Origin: Rallus limicola
Lineage: Eukaryota; Chordata; Aves; Gruiformes; Rallidae
DNA length: 64,000 bases
Direction of reading: 5' to 3'
Assembly (NCBI GenBank): GCA_022605955.1
Contig: JAKCOZ010000008.1
Coordinates: 9,922,001-9,986,000 of the forward strand
The translations under genes and the position numbers were made by a program. This document shows, piece after piece, positions 53,590-64,000 of this stretch (its first letter is position 1; each line of letters starts with the position of its first letter). Under the pieces are notes generated by a model, which had not been told where the DNA came from, ran no database searches, and saw nothing but the letters and a program-made list of their open reading frames with translations.

Positions 53590-53960
53590 TCTTAACGGGA
53601 AGAAATAGAGTTGAGAAGGAAAACGTGCCGTTTGGCATTAATTCTGACAACTCATATTTAGACATTCTTAGCTGGGACCATGCTGGGTTTAATAATCTCC
53701 AACTACATGCCTATAAAAGCTTAATTTTGCTATGAGGATGCACGCCTTGCAGCCTTTAATTTAATAACCGGGAAGGGTTTCTTTATAAGTTGTACCACCT
53801 GCAGTAGTAATAGAAATCAAGACACTGCCTGTTATTTCTTGGGCTTGATTGACATTTCAGCCAACAAGGAAAGATTCAAGCCACCTACAGCTTTTTTTTT
53901 TGTTGTTTAATTATTTTTACCTGTAATTTGTCAGAATTTGCCATTAAAAGGAAGAACTGA
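53590..53960. promoter_or_regulatory. Candidate intronic conserved element
   Basis: The block is repeat-free, with TTTAATAATCTCCAAC, CTTTAATTTAATAACCGGG and TTGGGCTTGATTGACATTTC. It lies 2.3 kb before the second coding exon and ends at the 18-bp duplication. The call is inferred from texture. Confidence 0.25.
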
Positions 53961-53993
53961 TGAGTGCACCTCTCTTGATGAGTGCACCTCTCT
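53958..53993 (+). repeat. Exact 18-bp tandem duplication
   Basis: TGATGAGTGCACCTCTCT occurs twice back to back without a mismatch. Confidence 0.95.
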
Positions 53994-56251
53994 GAAGTGA
54001 GGGGCTTTTGCTTAGAGCAGCAGATGAAGAAATATTCATCCTGCCACTGCACTGTGATAGTGGGCTAGTTAGTAGGAAAGAGTTGGTAGAAGAGGAGGTA
54101 AAATGACAAGAGAAATTATGGCTAAAAGCAGGATCTTTAAAAGGTATCATCATTATATAGCAGTCCCCTAATCCCGCCTCCATCAGCCAACAGAAATGCC
54201 AGGAGATCCGCAGCAGATGTCAGCTGGCTAACCTGCCTGAAAGGTGTTATTGTTGCTGGTTCTGCTGCTTGGCTCAAAATGTGTCTGCAGCTAAAGAGCT
54301 ACAGGAAAAGAAGACAGGGCCCCATTAGTTAGAAGAATGCCAGAGGTGAAACTGTGGTGCCTCCCTGGTGCTAGTACATCATTAAGGGTCCCAGAGGAGT
54401 GTAGGAGGTGGAGATGCTTGAAGGTTAGATAGGCTGAGTTATTCCTTAACTCATGCCTTTTCATTGAAGAGCAGAGGAGGTACATGTGCTGTGAGTGGCT
54501 ACGCAGTGTGACAGGAATGCTGAGGAAGGCTGGAAGCCTCCATCTCCTGTCAACATGGTTTTTAGATTGCAGGGATGGAAGTCTCATTGTCAGAGAGGCC
54601 CTGGCAGCATCCATTTAGGTGGGTAGTGGGACCAGGCTTGATGGTACCCAGCTCCATGGTGAGAGAGTTTAGGAGCTATTATGAAACATGGTGGTGTTCA
54701 GGACAGATGCAGAAGCTCCACGACAAGGTTCTGCTTTGGAACAGTAGGCAGGACAAGTGGAGTAAAGGGACTTTTTTTTTTTTTTTTCATAAGGTTTTGA
54801 TAACTGACATGTTTGATTAGTTTTCTTCCATCCCTGTAATCCTACAAAGCATGCTGAGGCACCAGAGGCCTTAATAGGAGTCCTTATCAGCATTGTCATC
54901 TCACCCCTGTGGAAAGGGGAACTAATGCCTACAGCAAAACATTCAAACCTGGCTGCCTTCAGTAAGACTTCTCAATTATCTCTGGGGATATAAAATGACA
55001 ACCAAGCACGTTTTTTCAGAGCTCTTTTGGACTGGTCTGAAGCACATCATTATTGTTATGAGTCATCAGGTCATTGGCCTGTGTATTGGTATCCTGTTGG
55101 CATGAGGCCAGAAGATATTACCTTTCATTCTAAGCCTCCTGCATCTTCAATGTCCAGTGCTTGAACGAGGCAGGGTAACTTGTCAACAGGTCGCAGGGGG
55201 ATTACAGATACACTGATTTGATCTCATTTGTGCCTTGCTCTCTCAGATACTTGGTATTCTCCATGTATTTAACAGCCAGAATAGTTAACGGTTAGAATAA
55301 ATTCCCAAGAGAAGTCCTCACACTAAAACTGGATGACTTTCTGAAGGATATATATGAATCTATCCCTAGTTATTTTGCACAGTAAAGGTGTAAGGTTGAA
55401 CTTCTCTGTATCACAAGGTCAAAGTTGGTAAATATATTCTGTGAATGCCCTAGAGTCATGCCCGAGAGTACCCTAAAAATAGGGATTCAGCTTTTTCTTT
55501 TAACAGGTGTACCTTTTATTACATCAGGACTATCTGCCCTGGATCTCTCAGTTGATGTTGTGTTAATAGCTGTAGCTTCTAGAAAAGTTTTGTCTCCAGG
55601 AACATAGCACAGCCAAATCTATTTCTTGGCATTTAACCTGTGTGATTGCAGTGGGGTAAATCCAAGCGTCAGTCTCAAGTCTGTGTGATCTCTGACACAA
55701 AGATGCTGTGATGACCGTCCCTTCTAAATTAAGAAAGGATTTCACTGGTAGGGATCCCAGATGTAAAGTGAAACACAGAAGAGAAGCTAAAGCCTGAAAG
55801 AGAAGGTAAAGCTTGTCATTGGAGCAGCCAGGTCTTGAGTGCGGGTTATTTCTACTCTAATTTGGTTTTCAATCAGTTGACCCCACCTTCTCTTTCTGGA
55901 GGGCAGCAGTTTCCCTTTGCTTAGCACAGGGGGCAAGGCTACGGAGGTGTTACCATGGGTGTCCTAGTTCCTTTGTGTGACTTAACCCTGGCACTGAAGA
56001 CAGTTCCCCAGTTTTAACAGAAGTAAAATCGAGCTGCTGTTGTCTCCAAAACCAATGATGACACTCCTCTTGGATGTGAAAATAACTGCAGAGACAGCCT
56101 TGTGTTTATGTGCGGGTTTTTGCATATTCTGCTGAGAATCAGAATAAATATAAAACCCTTTAAATAGATTATTAATTAGCTTTCCCCTGACAGATAACTC
56201 GGTAGGAAATCCATTAGTGGATGTCCGGGTGAACTCACTGCTTCTAGAGCA

Positions 56252-56287
56252 GCTTTATTGTTTTCTACTTTCTCATTTTTATTGCAG
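56252..56287 (+). promoter_or_regulatory. 3' splice site of SEMA5B second coding exon
   Basis: A long pyrimidine-rich tract runs directly into TTGCAG with no intervening AG. This sets the exon start at 56288 and the phase-1 junction with the exon ending at 41350. Confidence 0.9.
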
Positions 56288-56387
56288 ATCTGAAGCCCTG
56301 GATGTCGAATTTCACCTATCCAGGTGTGCATGACTTTTCTCAGCTTGCACTGGATGCCAACAGGAACCAGCTCATTGTGGGAGCAAG
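56288..56387 (+). CDS. SEMA5B: SEMA5B second coding exon (start of Sema domain)
   Basis: This 100-bp internal exon encodes the beginning of the Sema beta-propeller. Joined in phase 1 to the previous exon, it reads E-DLKPWMSNFTYPGVHDFS and continues QLALDANRNQLIVGAR. The pieces SNFTYPG, DFSQLALD and NQLIVGAR are hallmarks of SEMA5B; as I recall SEMA5A, that paralogue has DFSQLTFD and ELVVGAR and lacks NFTYPG. N59 in N-F-T is a potential N-glycosylation site. The acceptor is excellent: a pyrimidine-rich tract at about 56252-56284 followed by TTGCAG. The donor is CAAG|GTAAAG at 56388. The exon ends two bases into the Arg codon, so the next exon, which should begin NYLFRL in this family, lies beyond the window. 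The only ATG-initiated ORFs over it are out of frame, so an ORF scan misses the exon. Confidence 0.95.
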
Positions 56388-59300
56388 GTAAAGATAATCT
56401 TTTAATTAGTCCAGGGTTGCTACTCGAGCTCTTTCCCTTCAGGTTCTGGTTTCAGAGGAGTGCGTTTCTAGCTCATGTGGCCAGTCTCCCCCTCAAAAAG
56501 AAAGCTATAATTTATGTAGAGGGATTTAGACTTCTAGTATAATTGCAAAGAGGAGAAAATTACTAGAATTAAAAAAAAAGAAAAAAGAGAAAAAGATGCA
56601 ATCTAAATGACTGGTTAATGAAACAGAATGCTGGCATCTCCCTCAGTACCGTGAATGTTAGAAGAGTTATAGTAAATGGCTCTGCACTATCCCTCTGCCA
56701 GCACAGAGTTTGACTTTGTGGTTTATTTGTCATGGCCAGGCTGTCCCTCTGTACTGGGTTCATCCACACACCTTTTGTGAGTCACAGTAAGACTTTGACA
56801 GTGCAAATGATTGCTTCCTTCTCTCTTCTTTTAGAATTTGCTCCACAGCCTGTTTGCTTCATCATGCTGATAAAAACAGATCCACACCTAATGCATTTTG
56901 GTGCAACTCTGTTGCTCTGGCCCATTGTATGTCATTAGCATATATTCCCCTTTATTTCCCTTTATTTTCAAACATTATTTTTATTGAGGATGCCATAAGA
57001 AGAGGTTAGAAACACGAAGTATGATCATAGGCAAGCTCGAACGAATTTAGAGTTGCATTTGCAGGAGGGAAAAGAACTAGAGTTCAGTGAAATAATACAC
57101 GTCAGGAGTGGTTGAATCATGAGCCCCAGCAGCAACTATTTTTTATAGCATAATAAACAGATAAGACAACCCAAAAAGAAAAGACTAAGCCTGGTCTAAC
57201 AAATCAGTTTAAGTATAACATTTAGAATCAGATAACACTGTGATAGCAGTCTGTGCTATTAATGAAATGGAGGAAGAGTCTGCTTTCTTCCTGGGTTATT
57301 TGGCACTAGAGGACAGGGAGGTGAGGAGAAGAGCTGGAAGAACTCCTGCTATGAACAAGAGAAAAGAGCAAGATGTGTAGCAGAGGGAGAGGGTTGCTCC
57401 ACAGAGATGACCAAAGTGTGATTTAATATACATTTTCTGAGTGTGTTTGTGCAGTAAATAATAACACTTACATTCCTGTAGCTGTTCTAATTGCCAGAGG
57501 CCCTCCTGCTTCTCATACAGAAACATTTTACTTTTCAAGCTGCGGCTTTACCTGTGCTGGAATCTTTAACCAGCAATTATTAATATTTATTACTTCAGAA
57601 TGGCATTGCTTTGGGGACAGCTGCGAACAGTGCCTTCTGCCAGGCATTGCGCAAACACAGGCGTGTTGCTCTGAGGAATTGATGGTTTACATAATTCGGC
57701 TGCACAGCAGGTTTCCCCACTCCCCCACCCCCCACCGTGCAGATGCTGCTGACGTGCTTCACCCTGCTCAAATCCCAGCAACATGTCCTGGAGGGAGTCT
57801 CTGTCTCCGCAAGAGTTTGTAGGAGTCTGGTTAGACACGAGGCTACAATAACTTTATAAATAGGGGAATGACAGCGAATTTTACTTCCCGCTGGGAGTGC
57901 CATATAGTGCAGTGTGCTGCCTCATGAGGAAGCAGTGACAAGAATTCACAGAATTTCCCTGGAAAAGCCAGTTTTCATGCAGCACTACCCACCTGACTGG
58001 GACTGAAAGTTCTGATGGTGCCACATGGCTCTGCCGAGCAACTCTTGGTAGAGGTAACGGAGATGTAATTTCCCAGGGTGTTATTTTTGGGCTGGATACA
58101 GCCTTGGTGGGGGAAAAGGAAGGACTACTGAGCCCTTTCCCTCTTCACCATCTTATTTCCACCCTGTGCGAAGTGGCAGGGAGAGGTGTGTGAATATGGG
58201 GGTGCAGACAGGGTGCTGCTCAGCACTGCGGGTCCTCTGGGTGTGCTGAGCTCCTAGAGCTATGCCAGAGAAATGGGAATGGGAAGTAAAGTCTTTTCTG
58301 TTCCATCCTTCCCTGATAAATCCACACCTTGTTCTGGACTATTTTTAGGGTGATTTTTTGAGTCATTAGTTGCTCGTGCACCATCTGCTTGAATTTGCAA
58401 ATGAAACAATACCTCAAAGAGATAGGAGCTGTCTCTATCCATCTCTACAGGGTGTAATTTATGAAACCTAAATTTAAATGTTAACCATGTTTAAATGTGC
58501 TACTGTAGATCATATTAGTAGTAACGCCAGCTATTCTGGGGTTGTGGAAGGAGTTTGGGATCAGGGTGGAGTTTATAAGTACTCCCACTTCTCAATTTCC
58601 TGGTTAACATCATTCTCTTAGATGATAGCGTTATAAATTATTTCAGACTAGTTCTTTCTGTCTATTTAAAAGCAGTATGACCTCACCACAGCATCTCTTT
58701 GGCTTACTTCATCCTGTGTTTCAAAGCTTCACAGAAAATGCTTCCTAGAAGAAAAGATCTTGGGGCTCACGAGGGTTTTTGGTTTCAGGAATTGGACACA
58801 GCATGACTGAAACTGCAAGAGGTATTGAGGGCATGCCATGCAGACGGGGAGCTGGAATAACATGAGCCTCAGATTTTTAAGCTTTATCCTTATCTGAAAG
58901 CCCTCCCCCAATGACTGGTGCTGTCTGAGTGCAAACCAGAGGGAGTTTGATAACTCTGCTGCACCAAACACCTGCCAAGTCAAAATCCCAGGAACAAAAG
59001 AATTAGTTTCAAAGGCCCACTATGGTTTATAAGCAATGTATTTACTTGTCACATCATTTGTAAAATCCAAACATTTGCAAGTAAGGATATGAATAGTTTA
59101 AAACACTGTAAATCTCACACTACCCATATTATGAGCCACATTTCATTAAGTATAAAACCACACATTTCAAAAATTCATAACCTTCATTTTGACTCATAGT
59201 TTGCATGTTTTGTTTTTGCTTTAACTATAGTGTTGGTATTTTAATGTACTAGTTTTTTTCTTTGGTAAATGAGTGACTGTTTTGAAATATTTGTTGCTTT

Positions 59301-62300
59301 TTTCAGTTCTTGAGCACATATGATTACTATTTGAGCTTATTTTAATGGGAGGAAAAACAATTTTCTAGACCTCATTATTAGTGAGAAAAAAATTGAAAAT
59401 ATGATCTGACCAGCTCAAAATCCAAGACAGATAACAACCCCCAGCCCCCATTAAAGACCAAATGACTTGGGGAACTTGAATACTGCTTTTTCTGTGCTAG
59501 CTATCAGCAATGCCATTTTTGTCCAATTGTCCTGCTTTTTTGCAAAACACTTTCTTCCTTTCATCAAGCCTCGAATTTTTCAGACCTGAGAAACCTTCCA
59601 AGTCAAGGCCAATAAAGGAGCTGAAATGGAAACTGATTGCAGCCTTGACTACATAGAAACTTCCATCCCTCTCTAATAGCGTGATCTGGAATGCTTATTG
59701 TCTTTACTTTCAATCTCTTTCCCATTATTAGATTTCAAATTTAGCTCTGCTATACAGCATTCCCAGCGAGCAGTTTGCTTTTATTAACTGAGGGTCTATT
59801 TGCTCTACCTAAACATCTGAAATCAAAGAGTAATGGTGAGGAAATGGGTGGCAGTTTCTCACAGATTAGTGTCACATAATGAGCTATAGTTTTGAATTAT
59901 AGACACAAGTTGTACATATGCCGCCACGGCAGAAGAGCCACAGAGGAGATTATTCTGGTACCAGAACAAAGGCTAGGAGACTGGGACACTGCTCTTTTGT
60001 CAGTAATACAGCTGGTGAATGGACTGGGAAGAACAGCTTGAATGAGCTGCTGTATAATAAATGGTTTAACAAAGGAGATAAGCTGAATTTCCTAACTCGA
60101 TGGGCAAGCAAGAGAGACCTGTAAAAAAAGTGGTAACTTAAAAGATGTGACTGTTTGAATTGATGCTATCTGCTTGCTGTAGCTCAAGGTCAGATCTAGA
60201 TGCTGTGAGAAACCAGGGAGAGCAGCAGCCTGTCTGGCAGCCAGACAGCCCCAGGCTCTTTGCCTTAGACAGTGTGCCAGTGCTGTGATGGGGATGCTGG
60301 AGGTGGTCATGGTGGTGGGGCTAGAGGAAGCCTCCATCCTCATTCCTGCACAATGTCCCAGCTCAACTCTCCAACATTCTTCTTTACCACTTTCCCTCCT
60401 TCCTTCCCTTCCCCATCCATAGCAGATGCTGCTGGCCTTGTCCCATCCCCATGGCAGTGATTTCACCTGCCTTTTGGAGCAGCAGAGCTCTGCTCCCTCA
60501 CCTTGCTGTAGACAGGGTGCCCAATCCCTGGGGAGGGTGGGTTTTGCATAGGAGGTACAATGTGTAGCTGTGACATCCCATCCTCTCAAGGAGACTCTCT
60601 CATTACTGGCTGGGCAGAGACAGGAGCCAGCAAAGAAATGCTGATATATGAAAGACCCTGCTTGGACTCAAGCCAAAAAGCTTGCTTCACAAGAGCTCCC
60701 TGGTGAGGAGAACATAAAAGGTTTAAAGGAGGATGGTTGAGACAACGTGTGACAATCTGGCATGACAGCAAACTGAAGGGAAACAGCCTGGACAACAGGA
60801 GGACGGTACCCAAACAAATGGCTACACAGAGAGTGGCTGGGAGGCCCTGAGGGAAACATTTGACTTTTCCCAGAAGGAAACTGTGGGGTTGTCAGCTCGG
60901 GGCAGTAGCCTGCTGGGGCTGTGGATGTGAGAGGCATGGCTACAAGGGCTGGCCATTCACAGCAAGTGGAGGTATTACTGTAGAAAACCAGCCAGATAGC
61001 GGCATGACCAGAAGTCCTCATAGTTCTGCCTGTTAAGGGGGCTGTCAGCTCCATCAGGAGATGGGTAAGGATTGTCTCTCGTGGCTGTTGCACAGGGAAC
61101 TACAGCTCAGGAGTCCTTGTCACAAATAGTCATTACCAAGAGGAGCCTGGAGTCAGAGGCTAGTGAGCAAAAGCTGCACCAAGGGACTCAAAACTGGCAA
61201 GTAAAGAGCTCATCATTCTGGACTGCCAGACTCTTCTGCAATAAATGTAAAGCTACTAAGCCCCTGGTGAGGCAGATCTGGATGCTTTGATGGGCGTGAT
61301 TTTTAATACGTGATTCAGAGCTGAACTGAATGTGCCTGTTAATGCCAGCTAGGCAGGTGCAAGAGAAATGGTGAGTATGTAGTGCAGGGAAGGTGCTATG
61401 TGAACTTAGAAAGGTTGTTTTAGGGGGAGCACTGCAGCCTGGGTGCACCCCTTCCTGATTATTATTACTCCTAGTGGTATAAGCATCTGGATCATGAAGA
61501 CTTAGGAGCTGAAGACTGAATGGAGTGACTGATGTCCCAAAAGGGTTACTGCAAGTTGGAGTTTTCAAAAATAGGGCAAATCTTAAGTATACTATAGAAC
61601 CCTCGACCAGCAGGTTTGACACCCTAAGTTTATTGAAGGTCTTTGTCGGATGAGAGATTAGTCTGTCAGACACCAGGTTTCATGCAGATTTCTGGCTGAA
61701 CATAGGCTCTTTCCTGCCTGCTTGGCAGAAAGCTCCAGAGCACTGCAATAAAACTCTCAAATCTGTGCTGCTTGGAAAATATCACTCTTACCCTTGGGCA
61801 CTTTCAATCCTGTCCAGACCTGGACTGCCACTGAACCCAGTGGAGAATAAGTCTCTGCAGATTATGTTGCCTGGGAAAAAAAAACACATTTTGCAAACCA
61901 GGAAATTCAGTGGCAGGAGTCTGGTCAAAGTTGACCCACAGATTTAGAGTATCAGTGTTGGGTCTAAGCTCTGTCAAGAATACTTTTTGTAGCCAAATTA
62001 CCAGGGCCTCTCACCAACATTTATCTTCACAGGGCCTCTGTAAAGCAGAAAAGCACTAATTTCTGAGATTCAGATGGATTTAGAGAGAGTCTGCCCTGTG
62101 AAAAGGCTGCAATGCTGAAACACGTGAGATTTTAGCAGATCTGAAAGATAACATGGTGCTGCATCTAACATAGGTGCTCCTGCAGCCAGGCTGTGCTTTC
62201 TCGCACCATAGTCTGCACAGCCTCAGAGGTCTCTGCACTTGGCTAATGGGCACAGAGCCAAAGTCCTTCAATGAACTCGCAGAAAAGCTGTAGCAGAGGT

Positions 62301-64000
62301 GGGATTTGAACCCTTTACTGTTGTAGTTCCACCTGGCTATTTAATCACTTGGTCTCAGCCTTACATGTTGAAAGATGTAAGTCTTCAAAACACCCATGAA
62401 AGTCTTTGAGTCCTGTACACATACACTGGGCTGGAAAAGTCAAGTCTCTTCTAGGATGGAGAGCCTCACACACAAAGGAGTAAACATTGTCCACAACCAC
62501 ATGGGCATAGCCGAAGATTAAATATTCCACAGGCTTGTCCTGTTACCAACCAGGAATGACAAGGCATTCATGCTTGTCTGTAGGACTTGACTTTAGACCA
62601 AATGACTGAGCTGAGTTTACTGCGAGTTCTGATGGCTTGCATTAGTATCACATTGTCTTGTGCCAGCTTCACCCCTTACTAAGTCACATTTGGCTGAGAA
62701 ATTACCTTGCCAGTTGAGGTATTAATGAGGACGTGAGCAAGCAAAGAGCATGATAATGTTTTTGATTATATCCAGATCGTAGGAGGATAGCTGAAAGCGC
62801 TGCTGCAGAGCAACCTAGAAAAACAAATACCATGCTTTCTCACTGCGATTTTTCCTATCAGACAAAAGAACTCACCAATTAAAGTTGCATCCTGTATCGG
62901 GGGCTGGAGGGGGGCAGAAAACGTGGTGACGTGAGGAAAAAAGAGAGAATCAGTCTCCAAAATTAACTGAAACTTTCAAAAGACCATTGATGTTTTTTAA
63001 AGAAGCTGCCTGACCTGCATGGTAAAGAATACGGTGAAGGTGAGAAACCTGTGATTAGACATTACAGCTAGTTAAATCCATAATTGGGGGTGCGCGGTTT
63101 CTTTACACAGGGATCAAAAGTGTGATTTAAAGTGCGGGTTTTAACCTCTCTGGGTAAGCCTGGGATAGTTCAAAGAGAGATTTTCCTCTCTGATACCATG
63201 CCAGGTGAGGTCAGCTCAGCCTTTGTGTAAGTGTGGAGGGGTGAAGCCCCCCCTGAGCATGTGTCATTCATACCTATAGAATTTGCTTTCCTCTGCTGGT
63301 TTGCAGGGAGCCTGAATTTGCCATACCCCAAATCTGTGCTGTCCCTGACTTAGATCCCTTGGGGAGGAGGGGAAGAGGTGTGGACAGGAAAGGACAAAAG
63401 GAGAATGTAATTATGGGATTCTGGAAAGTTTGGAGGTTTGGAGCCTGGTTCAAATTTTCTTCAAAGAGTAATTTTTTTTTCTTATTTAAAATTTGAGCAT
63501 TTGCTCAAGGAGAGACTGTGAATTTTAATTAACTCAAAATAAATAAATCAAATCAAATGCTATGCTGCAGCACTGCTAGGTTGCTGGGCCAGACCAATGC
63601 ACAGAGAAGCCACAGCTGTAGGACAGCAGAGACAGCTTTGCCCCAGGTGTTGCACACAGAGCAGAGGGTAAGGCAGTGTCAGTCTCTTGTCTTTGTTGGC
63701 AAAGGAGACTGTTGGTCCTTCAAATTACCTGCAAGGCAGTAGCACCTACCTCTTTGTAATGACCTCACTGGTGTGGTAGTCCATGTTCTTTTGCCCATCA
63801 CAGGAGGAACCAGGCTTTTGGCAGACTCATGGCCAGTGCCTACACAACCAGTGCTGTATGAAGGGCAATCCTGGGGCAGCACAGGCTGAAGGGAAGAATC
63901 CTTACACAGTGAATTGCAGGCCTGACTGGAAAAAGATCTGACATTCCAGATAAAATGAAAATTGGTGATACCCGATCATGAAAGCAGCCACCCATGAGAG
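56388..64000 (+). other. Start of next SEMA5B intron (continues past window)
   Basis: The stretch begins with GTAAAG after the second coding exon. I looked for the next family exon (NYLFRL-like after an AG) and did not find it. The longer ORFs here (60092-60589 and 61188-61673, both minus strand) look accidental. A MIR-like remnant lies at 62236-62345; the rest appears to be unique non-coding DNA. Confidence 0.8.
62236..62345 (+). repeat. MIR-like SINE remnant
   Basis: TAGCAGAGGTGGGATTTGAA followed by CCCTTTACTG and CCACCTGGCTATTTAATCA resembles the MIR end (GTGGCAGAGCTGGGATTTGAACCC...). The upstream part is poorly preserved. Confidence 0.6.

Larger units (their letters stand above)
41351..56287 (+). 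other. SEMA5B intron between the two coding exons (phase 1)
   Basis: This 14,937-bp intron is bounded by GTAAGA and TTGCAG. It holds a 48-bp tandem duplication (42191-42286), MIR-like remnants (46599-46690 and 49985-50095), a CR1 fragment (49101-49230), one copy of an unnamed dispersed repeat (51971-52170), an amniote repeat remnant (52685-52755), an 18-bp duplication (53958-53993) and AT-rich blocks that could be regulatory. No further coding exon was recognised inside it. Confidence 0.85.

Noticed and set aside
55290..55350. Possible very old CR1 or LINE fragment (CCCAAGAGAAGTCCTCACAC)
   Set aside because: Similarity to the CR1 CCCAGAGAAG segment is too short and lacks the expected downstream blocks.
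57590..57660. Possible MIR/L2-like CCAGGCATTGCGCAAACACA segment
   Set aside because: A single short match without supporting blocks on either side.
60092..60589. Longest open frame of the window, 165 codons, minus strand
   Set aside because: No domain, low-complexity composition, locally GC-rich DNA with few stops, opposite strand within a SEMA5B intron, and no sign of a processed pseudogene.
61188..61673. 161-codon minus-strand open frame
   Set aside because: No recognisable family or motif, and no flanking promoter or poly-A signs.
1..64000. CRISPR array, operon, phage, integrated retrovirus, tRNA or rRNA gene
   Set aside because: No regularly spaced repeats, no gag/pol/env-like reading frames or paired LTRs, no tRNA cloverleaf and no rRNA core sequences were seen.

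Overview
This is vertebrate genomic DNA, almost certainly from a bird. Nearly all of it is non-coding, open reading frames are short and random-looking, and GC content is moderate with few CpGs. Two CR1 LINE 3' ends (32195-32469 and 49101-49230) are written in the form typical of avian genomes. Several older amniote repeats (MIR-like SINEs and unnamed families) are also present. There are no bacterial-style operons, phage, CRISPR arrays, or rRNA or tRNA genes.

One gene can be supported: the 5' coding end of a class 5 semaphorin, best matched to SEMA5B, on the + strand. The first coding exon (ATG at 41197, donor after 41350) encodes a signal peptide and a short linker. The next coding exon (56288-56387) encodes the start of the Sema domain. 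The two join in phase 1 across a 14.9 kb intron, and the second exon ends in phase 2, so the reading frame continues beyond the window. I found no third coding exon before position 64000. No CpG island or convincing promoter was seen upstream, so the transcription start probably lies before base 1 or in an unrecognised 5' UTR exon. Positions 1-41144 are therefore read as 5' intron or upstream regulatory DNA.

Layout: 1-41144 is non-coding DNA with sparse repeats and several TAAT-rich, repeat-poor blocks that look like conserved non-coding elements (about 6410-6650, 16650-17170, 27280-27640, 29270-29500 and 31420-31960). A repeat-containing stretch follows at 31.9-37.5 kb. 41145-41350 is the first coding exon, 41351-56287 the intron, 56288-56387 the second coding exon, and 56388-64000 the start of the next intron.

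Reading the sequence directly also turned up unannotated structure: two pairs of diverged dispersed repeats, a 48-bp tandem duplication, exact or near-exact 18-bp and 15-bp duplications, and a perfect 10-bp-stem hairpin next to a 21-bp direct repeat. I do not see a new biological system here. The most useful outcomes are the SEMA5B exon models, the repeat pairs and the candidate enhancers.
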